A DNA stretch of 6,610 bases from Candidatus Dormiibacter sp. (GTDB taxonomy: Bacteria > Chloroflexota > Dormibacteria > UBA8260): the NCBI GenBank assembly GCA_025450495.1, contig JANWHI010000081.1:1-6610 (forward strand), given 5' to 3'. This document shows positions 1 to 6,361 of the stretch, piece by piece. The position numbers were made by a program, and so were the translations under genes. Every line of letters begins with the position of its first letter. Position 1 is the first letter of the stretch. The notes under the pieces are model-generated. The model saw only the letters and a list, made by a program, of their open reading frames with translations, was not told the DNA's origin and made no database searches.

Positions 1-883
1 ACCGCTGCAGGCCCTCGAGCCCGCGCCGGATGACCGGGTGGGTCAGCGGCATCCCCTCGAGGTGCAGCGCGATGAGCGAGTACACCCATGGCGGCTGGAT
101 GCCTCCCCAGCTGCCGTCGGCCTCCTGCCGGTCGCTGATCCATCGCACCAGGCGGCGTCGCGCTGCGCTTCGCCCCGGTTGGAGACGCGAGCGGTCATAG
201 AGCTTGAGGAGGTGGTCGGCCCACGCGAAGGGACCACTGCCCTCGACACGGTGCAGTCGCCATTCGGTGCCAGGAAGCACAAGCTCGCCGAGGCTGAACG
301 GCAGTGGACGCCGCGGCCGGTGCGAGAGCACGATCAGCAGAGGCGCCACCGTCCCCCGCGCCCAGCACGCGAAGTCGTAGAGGTTGAGCGGGACCTGGGG
401 CGGCAGCCACGCCAGCTCGGGCGGCATGCTGGGCACGCCCTCCCACGGGTACGCGCCAAACAGCGCCAGCCAGATCTTGGTGAAGACACGCGCGTTGGCG
501 ACGCCGCCCTGCTCGAGGATGACGCGCAGCGCATCGTGCAGCTCGCGGCGCGAGGCGTCCACCCCGAGGACACGCAGCGCGACGTACGCCTCGATGGTCG
601 TGCTCAAGTCCGCGGCGGCGTCGTGGTAGAGGCCCCACGAGCCGTCCTCGCGTTGCGCTCCCAGCAGGTGGCGGATGGCGCCCTCGCGGATGTCGTCGAG
701 GTCAACGTCGAGGAAGGTCAGCAACAGCACGTGTTCGGCGGTCATGGTGACGTTGGTCTCGAGCTCGCCCGACCACCATCCGTCGGCGTCCTGGGTGTCG
801 AGGAGGTGTCCAACGGCGCTTGCCACGACGTCGCCAAGCGACGCACCGACGCCATCGTCGCGGGCGAGCACGGCGTCAGCCAC
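1..883 (-). CDS. shc: Squalene-hopene cyclase, N-terminal part (runs off the left edge)
   Basis: Membrane-associated triterpene cyclase that converts squalene to hopene, the last step of the pathway encoded here. My translation gives 294 codons, open to the window edge. Family landmarks seen: a GWWSGELETNVTMTAEHVLL block near residues 38-57, a first QW repeat (QREDGSWGLY), DLSTTIEAYVALRVLG, the block ARVFTKIWLALFGAYPWEGVP, and a second QW repeat QEADGSWGGIQPPWVYSLIAL near the cut end. These line up block for block with the known Alicyclobacillus cyclase from memory. The catalytic DxDD motif lies further on and is outside the window, so catalytic competence cannot be judged. Start chosen as GTG at 883: a GAGG Shine-Dalgarno sits 6 nt upstream inside hpnE, giving an 8-nt overlap with hpnE. 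A second in-frame GTG at 871 would start just after the hpnE stop. Identity is nearly certain; the exact start is less so. Confidence 0.96.
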   Translation of the reverse strand, partial: MADAVLARDDGVGASLGDVVASAVGHLLDTQDADGWWSGELETNVTMTAEHVLLLTFLDVDLDDIREGAIRHLLGAQREDGSWGLYHDAAADLSTTIEAYVALRVLGVDASRRELHDALRVILEQGGVANARVFTKIWLALFGAYPWEGVPSMPPELAWLPPQVPLNLYDFACWARGTVAPLLIVLSHRPRRPLPFSLGELVLPGTEWRLHRVEGSGPFAWADHLLKLYDRSRLQPGRSAARRRLVRWISDRQEADGSWGGIQPPWVYSLIALHLEGMPLTHPVIRRGLEGLQR

Positions 884-2174
884 GGACGGCCTCGAGCGCG
901 CGCTGTACGTGGGCCAGCCCAGGGGCCAGGCCGTCGGCGGCGGCGCGGCCGCTCCTCACCGCCGACTCCATGGTGGCCGGCCAGCCGGTGGCCGTCCAGG
1001 CGCCGGCGATGCACAGATTGCTCCGCGTGGTCCGAGGTCCCGGGCGGTGCAACCGCGGAGTTGGCACGAACGTCGCGTCGGGATCGCGCGTCACCGCGCC
1101 TCGCACCAGCCGCACCCCCGCCAACCTCGGCCAGACCGCGACCAGCTCGGCGCAGCCCAGCTCGACGAGCTCGGACTCGGGTCGGGCCACCAGGTCATCG
1201 GCGGCGCTGAGGCTGCAGCACAGGTAGCCGGGCCGCTTCTCGAACACCCACTGGATCGGTGACCCGAGGATGGCCGCGAACGGGAGCCCGGCGTTGGGGG
1301 TGTCGAACCAGAGGTGAACATCGACGATGGCGCGCGAACGAAAGTCGCCAAGACCATCCACGCCATACGCCGCGGGATCACCGAGCAGAGCGGCGAGGCG
1401 AGCCGGGGGCACCGCGAGGATCACGGCATCCGCGGCGATCTCCTCGCCGTCCGCGCAGCGCACCCCGGACACGGTGTCGCCGCCATCGAGCAGGGCGGCC
1501 ACGCTGGTGCGAGTGCGGACGGCGCCGGCACGCGCGGCTGCGGCTTCCGCGATCCGCGCCAGCGGCACGCGCGACCAGCCGATACGCGCCGCGGCAGGGT
1601 CGCCGGCGAACGCCGTGCGCACCACGAACAGCGCATCCTCCGCGCTGACCTCGTCGATGCGGGCGTTGAGGGCGGGGACGACGAAGACGTCCCAAAAGCT
1701 CTCGATCGCGGCCGTCCCCTGGCCGTGCCGCAACAGCCATTCGGCGAATGTCTCGCCCCAGTGCGGCGCATCTCCGCTGCGTCGCAGCGCCCGCGCCACC
1801 TGCACCTTGGCGGAGAGCGTCAGGTGCGAATATCTCGCGAACGACGGCAGTAGGCTCAGCGCTGCAGGGAGCCCGCGCGCGGCACGAAGGTGCGCCGGGC
1901 GTGTCCCCCTGCGCAGCACGGTGACCTCGAACCGCGGCTGCGTCCAGAGCGAATCGGACAGGCCCAGGCTGGCCACGAAGTCGAGGTACTCCGCGCAGCA
2001 GCCGAGGTGCACATGCTGGCCGTTGTCGACCTCGACGCCGTCGACGGAGAACGACGTTGCCTTGCCACCGAGAAGGCGGCTGCGCTCGACAAGGACGACC
2101 TCGCAGCCCTGCTCCGCCAGCCGGCACACCGCCGCAAGTCCCGCCAGTCCCGCGCCGACGACGATGACGCGCAT
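876..2174 (-). CDS. hpnE: Hydroxysqualene dehydroxylase HpnE (FAD-dependent)
   Basis: A 432-residue flavoprotein of the phytoene desaturase/amine oxidase superfamily. The characterised HpnE reduces hydroxysqualene to squalene, the third step from FPP. The N-terminus is a Rossmann FAD fold: VIVVGAGLAGLAA with the glycine motif at residues 7-12 and an acidic residue, E30, at the end of the second strand. The HpnE-typical DNGQHVHLGCCAEYL follows at 50-64. The C-terminus has the second FAD-contact block, CIAGAWTATGWPATMESAVRSG at 388-409. Here the usual GDW is GAW at 391-393, a change I believe occurs in other family members. Length is normal. The ATG at 2174 shares its A with the upstream TGA (TGATG), so translation is probably coupled to the HpnC-HpnD gene. 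No separate Shine-Dalgarno is evident. Position between the squalene-forming synthases and shc fits hydroxysqualene dehydroxylase better than a carotenoid desaturase. Confidence 0.95.
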   Translation of the reverse strand: MRVIVVGAGLAGLAAVCRLAEQGCEVVLVERSRLLGGKATSFSVDGVEVDNGQHVHLGCCAEYLDFVASLGLSDSLWTQPRFEVTVLRRGTRPAHLRAARGLPAALSLLPSFARYSHLTLSAKVQVARALRRSGDAPHWGETFAEWLLRHGQGTAAIESFWDVFVVPALNARIDEVSAEDALFVVRTAFAGDPAAARIGWSRVPLARIAEAAAARAGAVRTRTSVAALLDGGDTVSGVRCADGEEIAADAVILAVPPARLAALLGDPAAYGVDGLGDFRSRAIVDVHLWFDTPNAGLPFAAILGSPIQWVFEKRPGYLCCSLSAADDLVARPESELVELGCAELVAVWPRLAGVRLVRGAVTRDPDATFVPTPRLHRPGPRTTRSNLCIAGAWTATGWPATMESAVRSGRAAADGLAPGLAHVQRALEAVRG

Positions 2175-3916
2175 CAGTCGAGCACCGGCCGCGCACCGTC
2201 AACGCGGAGCGTGCGCCTGCTGCGGGGCAGTCCCGCTCTGAGCAGCACGGCTGCCTTGGCTGCCGAGGTCAGCGACAAGCGGCGTTGCAGCGGAATCTCG
2301 GGTTGCCGCTCGATCTCGGCCAGGATCCGCTGGTACAGCCCGGCCATCGTCCGAACGCAGACGCCGGCGCGCTGCGGGATGTGACGCTCGACGCGCAGCC
2401 CTGACGCGAAGAGTCGACGTGCCCGCTGAGCCTGGAAGTGGACGAAGTCCTCCCATCCGGCCGACGTCGCGCCGGCGCCGAGCTGGGCCTCACTGATGCC
2501 GAACCTGGCGAGCTCGTCAGCCGGCAGGTAGACCCGTCCAAGCTCGAGGTCGCCGCGCACGTCCCTGAGGATGTTGGTCAGCTGCATGGCTCGCCCAAGG
2601 TCGTCGGCGTGAGCCAGCGCGATGTCGTCGTCGAACCCGAAGATGCGCACGCACATCCGCCCGACCGTCGACGCCACCAGCCCGCAGTAATCGGCCAGGT
2701 CGTTCCAGCTGGCGTAACGCAGGGTGGTCAGGTCGCGCTCCACGCCGTCAACGAGCGAATCGAGCTCGGTCAGCGGGATGCGATACGCCGCCACCGCCCT
2801 GGCCAGCACCGTGGTGACCTCGTCGTCGGCTTCACCGGCGATGGCGCGACGCACGCGACGTCGCATCTCCTCGAGCCGCGGGCGTGGATCGGTCACCCCG
2901 GGCGAGTCGACCGCATCGTCGACCTGGCGCGCAAAGTTGTACAGCGCATAGATCGCGGTTCGCTGTGGCCGGGCCAGCGCGATGAAGCCCCAGTAGAAGT
3001 TGGCGGCGTCGCGCCGAGCCAGGCGCTGGCAGACCCGCTCGGCCTCGACGATGCCACGGCTGGTGGCCGCGCTGACCTCCTTGTCGCCGGCGAGGAGCGT
3101 GATCGCCTCGGCGGCCACCCGGGCCTTGATGGTGCTGCTGACCTGTGGCCGGACCACGTCGGTGCGGAACGCGGCGCGCCGGATCGCCTCGAGGATCGCG
3201 CTGCCGCCGAGCCGGTACATGGCCAGCTGGGCGCGCAGCCGGCCCACCGTCATGGCCTCGAGCTCGCGGCCCTCATCGAGGAGGGTCTCGGCGCGCTCAC
3301 ACAGCGCGCGCACCGCGCCGCGGATCCCCAGCGCGTTGACCTCGTCCTCGGGCAGGTAGCAGCGACCCAGGCGAGCGTCGATGGCCACGTCCTGGGCGAA
3401 GTTGGCGAGCTGGAGGCCGATGCAGACCGAGTCGGAGAGCTGCTCCGCCCGCGCGCCCCGGATGCCCATCACTGCGAGCACCATGCGTCCCACCGGCGCT
3501 GCCGAGAGGTGGCAGTACGCGTCGAGCTCGGCCCAGGTGCGGTAGCGCGTCACCCGTTGGTCCTGCAGGTTGGCGCTGACCAGGTCGAGGAACGGCTGCA
3601 CCGCGATGGAGCACTCCGCCACCGTCTCGCGGAGGGCCAGCAGCACGGGATGGCTGGGCACGCTCTCACCGGTGAGCGCCGCGGTCACCTCGTCGCACCA
3701 GGCGTGCAGACGCACATCGGACCGGCTCTCGTCGCCGAGGTCGTCGGTGACGCGGCAGTACGCATAGATGCGCGCCAGATGGACGCGCAACTCCGCCGGC
3801 AGCATCGCTGAGGCAACCGTGAAGTTTTCGTAGTGGCGACGCGCGAGACGGCGGCAGAACGCGTCCGCGTGGGCCAGTTCGGCCAGCGGGGGGGCCGGCG
3901 AGAGGAGCGTCATCAC
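2174..3916 (-). CDS. hpnC-hpnD: HpnC-HpnD fusion: bifunctional presqualene diphosphate / hydroxysqualene synthase
   Basis: One uninterrupted 580-residue ORF holding two complete squalene/phytoene synthase domains, each about 270-290 residues. Residues 15-275 are HpnC-like: CRRLARRHYENFTVASAMLP, first Asp motif DDLGDE (58-63), second QDVAID (175-180) in the HpnC form NFAQDVAID followed by LGRCYLP. Residues 290-570 are HpnD-like: CQRLARRDAANFYWGFIAL, first motif DDAVD (333-337), second RDVRGD (451-456) in QLTNILRDVRGDLELGRVYLP, and an HpnD-type tail. In the separate enzymes HpnD joins two FPP into presqualene diphosphate and HpnC turns that into hydroxysqualene; both depend on Mg2+ held by these aspartates. 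All eight motif aspartates are present, so both halves look active. Start is GTG at 3916 (4-nt overlap with fni) or ATG at 3913 (1-nt overlap). Neither has a clear Shine-Dalgarno. Assigning each half to HpnC or HpnD is inference from motifs and order. Confidence 0.93.
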   Translation of the reverse strand: MMTLLSPAPPLAELAHADAFCRRLARRHYENFTVASAMLPAELRVHLARIYAYCRVTDDLGDESRSDVRLHAWCDEVTAALTGESVPSHPVLLALRETVAECSIAVQPFLDLVSANLQDQRVTRYRTWAELDAYCHLSAAPVGRMVLAVMGIRGARAEQLSDSVCIGLQLANFAQDVAIDARLGRCYLPEDEVNALGIRGAVRALCERAETLLDEGRELEAMTVGRLRAQLAMYRLGGSAILEAIRRAAFRTDVVRPQVSSTIKARVAAEAITLLAGDKEVSAATSRGIVEAERVCQRLARRDAANFYWGFIALARPQRTAIYALYNFARQVDDAVDSPGVTDPRPRLEEMRRRVRRAIAGEADDEVTTVLARAVAAYRIPLTELDSLVDGVERDLTTLRYASWNDLADYCGLVASTVGRMCVRIFGFDDDIALAHADDLGRAMQLTNILRDVRGDLELGRVYLPADELARFGISEAQLGAGATSAGWEDFVHFQAQRARRLFASGLRVERHIPQRAGVCVRTMAGLYQRILAEIERQPEIPLQRRLSLTSAAKAAVLLRAGLPRSRRTLRVDGARPVLD

Positions 3917-5079
3917 CGTGCGGCGGTGCGTGTCACCTGGGTGCCGCGCAGGTCGGAGATGGTCTCGATGAGGCTCGTCACCAGCGTCACCCCATCCGTG
4001 GCGCCGGGCACGGGGACGCCGTCGTCGCGGACCAGGCGGGCACCGGCGCGCAATGACTGCAGGTCAGCGGAGCCCGTGCAGAACATGGCGATGCGGAGCA
4101 CGTCGATCCATTCGCGTCCGAGCTCCGCGCATGCCTGCGTCCCCTCCGCGGCTGCGCGCAGGAACGGCCCGGCGACGCCGACAAGGTCAGCCCCGAGCGC
4201 GCAGGCGACGGCGATGTCCAGTCCGCGGCGAACGCCGCCGCTGGCGAAGATGACCCCAGCCGGTGCAGCACCGCGCGCCTGGGTGAGGGCCACGGCAGTC
4301 GGGATGCCCCAGCCGGCGAACGCCGCGGCGGTCCGCGCCGACGGTCCGTCACCAAGGCGATGACGCTCCACCTCGCTCCACGATGTGCCTCCGGCGCCGG
4401 CCACGTCGACGGCGGCGACGCCGGCGTCGAACAACGCTGTGACCAGCTCTGGGGCGATCCCCCAGCCCACCTCCTTGACCACGACGGGGACGTCGAGGTC
4501 GGCTGCGACGGTCTCGATGCGAGCAAGCAGACCGGCAAAGCAGGTGTCGCCCTCGGGCTGCAGCGCCTCCTGCAGCGCGTTGAGGTGCAGGACCAGCGCA
4601 TCGGCGCCGAGCATGTCGATGAGCCGGCTGCAGTCACTGCTGGTGACACCGCGGTTCAGCTGCACCGCGCCCAGGTTGGCGAACAGGGGCACCGACGGTG
4701 CGAGGTCGCGGATGGCGAACGTCGGCAGTGCCTCGGGGCGTTCAAGGAGCACACGAGCGGAGCCGAGGCCGAGCGCGATGCCGAGCTCCTCGGCAGTTTC
4801 GGCGAGCACGCAATTGATCCGGTGAGCGGTCTCCGTGCCACCGGTCATGCACGAGATGAACAGCGGTGACGCGAGGCGCCAGCTGAGAACCTCTGTTGCC
4901 GTGCTGACGTCGGCGAAGTCGATCTCGGGGAGCGCGCAGTGCATGAACCGGTAGCACTCGAAACCCGTGCGCACACCCTTGGCCGCGACGTCCTCCTCGA
5001 GGTTGATGCGCAGGTGCTCCGCCTTGCGGGCTGACGTCAGCACACCATCCGGTTGTGGAGTCGGGCTGGTCTGCGCCAA
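3913..5079 (-). CDS. fni: Type 2 isopentenyl-diphosphate delta-isomerase (FMN-dependent)
   Basis: Cytosolic flavoenzyme interconverting IPP and DMAPP; it needs reduced FMN and Mg2+. At 388 residues it is slightly longer than usual because of an N-terminal extension. Motifs in order: RKAEHLRINLEEDV (18-31), SCMTGGTE (76-83, flavin region), GLGSAR (104-109), FANLGAVQLN (133-142), LHLNALQEALQPEGD (164-178, with the substrate/Mg2+ QPEGD), KEVGWG (202-207), DVAGAGGTSW (225-234, phosphate loop) and ASGGVRRG (279-286). GLGSAR has alanine where the common form is GSQR. The first possible start is TTG at 5079, one base after the upstream stop. A GTG at 5043 would start at MLTSARKAEHL and sits closer to the conserved part; neither has a good Shine-Dalgarno, so the start is uncertain. 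Placement next to the prenyl synthase suggests it supplies the IPP/DMAPP mix for that enzyme. Confidence 0.96.
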   Translation of the reverse strand: MAQTSPTPQPDGVLTSARKAEHLRINLEEDVAAKGVRTGFECYRFMHCALPEIDFADVSTATEVLSWRLASPLFISCMTGGTETAHRINCVLAETAEELGIALGLGSARVLLERPEALPTFAIRDLAPSVPLFANLGAVQLNRGVTSSDCSRLIDMLGADALVLHLNALQEALQPEGDTCFAGLLARIETVAADLDVPVVVKEVGWGIAPELVTALFDAGVAAVDVAGAGGTSWSEVERHRLGDGPSARTAAAFAGWGIPTAVALTQARGAAPAGVIFASGGVRRGLDIAVACALGADLVGVAGPFLRAAAEGTQACAELGREWIDVLRIAMFCTGSADLQSLRAGARLVRDDGVPVPGATDGVTLVTSLIETISDLRGTQVTRTAAR

Positions 5080-5080
5080 C

Positions 5081-6145
5081 TCAGGCGGCCCGCTCGACGA
5101 TGAACTCGACGATCTCGCGAAAGTCGGCGACGGCGTCGTCAGCGAGCCCGCACGCGGCCACCAGTTGCAGCGCCGACCGGCTCCTGCGCCTCAGCTCGAG
5201 GGTGACGGCGTCCGCGGCCCCGGCCTCGTCGAGAAGCGCGAGGATGCGGTCCTCGTCTCCGCCCGACCGGGTGTACAGACGCCGGAGCTCGCGCCGCGCC
5301 GCACCGCGGAGGCGCGACTGGCCGACGACCACAGGGTAGGTGAGCTTGCGCCGTGCCAGGTCACCACCGCATCCCTTGCCAGTGACCTCGCTGTCGCCCC
5401 AGGTGCCCAGCCAATCGTCGCGAATCTGGAAGGCGACGCCGAGCTCAACGCCGGCGCGGCGCAGCTGCCTCGCCCGGCGCGCGTCTGCGCCGCTGATCAA
5501 CGCGCCAGCCTCCAGCGCCGCCCCGATCAGCGCCCCGGTCTTGGCCCGTGCCAGGCGCAGGTATGTCGCTGCGGTTGTGTCGATCTGGCCTTCCAGCGCC
5601 AGGTCGAGGCACTGGCCCTCGATGACCTGGAGGATTGCGCCGTTGATCGCCGCGGCAGCGCGCAGCCGGGCCTGGGGGCGATCGCGACCGGAGAGAACCG
5701 CCCGGTAGGCGACCGCATGCATGCCATCGCCGGCATTGATCGCCTGCGCCTGCCCCCACACCGCCCACACCGTGGGATGGTGGCGGCGTTCGCGGTCGCC
5801 ATCCTGGATGTCGTCATGGACCAGGGTGAAGTTGTGGATCCACTCGACGGCGGCGGCGACGGGCAGCGCATCGTCGCCTCGCCCGCAGCGTTCAGCCGCC
5901 CAGAGTGCCAGGCAGCCACGGAGGAACTTGCCGCCCCCGTCGCGGCGGGGCCGGCCGTCGGCGTCGGTCCAGCCGATGTGGTACGCCGACATCGCGCCGA
6001 CCCGCGTTCCGGCGGGAAGCGCGGTCGCCCGCAGGGCTGCGGCAAGCGCCGGGAGCTGCCGCCGCAGCGGGTCGGGGATCCGTGCCGCGGCCTGCTTCTC
6101 GAGGGGTGCGAACGCAGGCTGGAGCTGGCGGATCGCAACTGCCAT
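5081..6145 (-). CDS. Trans-polyprenyl diphosphate synthase (FPP or GGPP synthase)
   Basis: A 354-residue class I isoprenyl diphosphate synthase that condenses IPP onto an allylic diphosphate in the cytosol. The IPP-binding GGGKFLRG (70-77) keeps the key K73 and R76 but has FLRG instead of the usual KRLRP. The first aspartate-rich motif is DDIQD (111-115), followed by RERRHHPTVW. The second is QIRDDWLGTWGD (240-251), the DDxLG variant, followed by TGKGCGGDLARRKLTYPVV. F106 is five residues before the first Asp and the motif has no two-residue insertion. That pattern is known from C20 (archaeal-type) synthases, while the operon context calls for C15 FPP, so product length is unresolved and no symbol is given. 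First gene of the operon. ATG at 6145 is preceded by GAGAGG only 2 nt away (GGGA is 9 nt away); an in-frame TGA three codons upstream rules out a longer start nearby. Confidence 0.94.
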   Translation of the reverse strand: MAVAIRQLQPAFAPLEKQAAARIPDPLRRQLPALAAALRATALPAGTRVGAMSAYHIGWTDADGRPRRDGGGKFLRGCLALWAAERCGRGDDALPVAAAVEWIHNFTLVHDDIQDGDRERRHHPTVWAVWGQAQAINAGDGMHAVAYRAVLSGRDRPQARLRAAAAINGAILQVIEGQCLDLALEGQIDTTAATYLRLARAKTGALIGAALEAGALISGADARRARQLRRAGVELGVAFQIRDDWLGTWGDSEVTGKGCGGDLARRKLTYPVVVGQSRLRGAARRELRRLYTRSGGDEDRILALLDEAGAADAVTLELRRRSRSALQLVAACGLADDAVADFREIVEFIVERAA

Positions 6146-6163
6146 GGCCTCTCATCCCAGTGC

Positions 6164-6179
6164 ATAACGCCAGATAACG
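6164..6179 (-). repeat. Phased hexamer repeat in the operon leader
   Basis: The hexamer CGTTAT (minus strand) occurs twice, at 6179-6174 and 6169-6164, exactly 10 bp apart, about one helical turn. It lies between the predicted transcription start and the first gene. It may be a regulator binding site, but two short copies can arise by chance. Confidence 0.3.
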
Positions 6180-6187
6180 TTTCACAC

Positions 6188-6217
6188 ATAGTAAGTAGTC
6201 GTGGGGGCTCAATACAA
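6188..6217 (-). promoter_or_regulatory. Candidate promoter of the hopanoid operon
   Basis: On the minus strand, TTGTAT (6217-6212) and TACTAT (6193-6188) are separated by 18 bp. They match the sigma-70 type -35 and -10 consensus at 3 and 4 of 6 positions. Transcription would begin near 6181, leaving a leader of about 35 nt before the ATG at 6145. This is the only AT-richer patch in the gap and it faces the operon. It is a pattern match only. Confidence 0.35.
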
Positions 6218-6256
6218 GACGCGCCACGAGCGGTGGTCGGTCGTCAGCCGGTCAAG

Positions 6257-6262
6257 TAGAAT
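6257..6262 (+). promoter_or_regulatory. Candidate -10 element of the tRNA-Leu gene
   Basis: TAGAAT matches TATAAT at five of six positions and lies 15 bp before the first base of the tRNA, so a transcript starting near 6269 would have a short 5' leader. No convincing -35 hexamer is seen at the expected spacing around 6234-6239. Confidence 0.4.
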
Positions 6263-6263
6263 C

Positions 6264-6275
6264 CGCCGGCCGGCG
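6264..6275. repeat. 12-bp perfect palindrome in the tRNA leader
   Basis: CGCCGGCCGGCG is a perfect inverted repeat between the candidate -10 and the mature tRNA 5' end at 6278. It covers the likely start site and leader. It could form a small leader hairpin or simply be a GC-rich discriminator; GC-rich sequence makes palindromes of this kind fairly likely by chance. Confidence 0.4.
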
Positions 6276-6277
6276 AT

Positions 6278-6361
6278 GCCCAGGTGGTGGAATTGGTAGA
6301 CACGCCAGCTTGAGGGGCTGGTGACCGCAAGGTTGTAAGGGTTCGAGTCCCTTCCTGGGCA
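6278..6361 (+). tRNA. tRNA-Leu, anticodon GAG
   Basis: A complete class II cloverleaf of 84 nt. The acceptor stem GCCCAGG (6278-6284) pairs with CCTGGGC (6354-6360). The D arm has GTG/CAC (6287-6289 with 6301-6303). The anticodon stem CCAGC/GCTGG (6305-6309 with 6317-6321) encloses the loop TTGAGGG, with anticodon GAG at 6312-6314, reading CUC and CUU. The long variable arm expected for leucine (ACC-gcaa-GGT) is at 6324-6333. The T arm AAGGG/CCCTT encloses TTCGAGT (6342-6348). The discriminator is A6361, as required for leucine identity. CCA is not encoded, so it must be added after transcription. The gene is divergent from the hopanoid operon and has no functional link to it. Confidence 0.98.

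Noticed and set aside
38..1210. Long plus-strand open frame (390 codons) opposite shc and hpnE
   Set aside because: It is antisense to two well-identified genes, its translation is low-complexity Arg/Pro/Ala-rich with no recognisable domain, and such frames are expected opposite high-GC genes.
2438..3811. Plus-strand open frame of 457 codons opposite the HpnC-HpnD gene
   Set aside because: Mirror frame of a real GC-rich gene; no family motif, and the opposite strand carries clear synthase motifs throughout.
2174..3916. Carotenoid phytoene synthase as identity of the tandem-domain gene
   Set aside because: The neighbours are hpnE and shc and the half-specific motifs (NFAQDVAID in the first, QLTNILRDVRGD in the second) fit HpnC and HpnD; no carotenoid gene is present in the window.
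4967..6259. Plus-strand open frame of 430 codons opposite the prenyl synthase
   Set aside because: Antisense shadow; it also crosses the promoter gap and has no recognisable domain.
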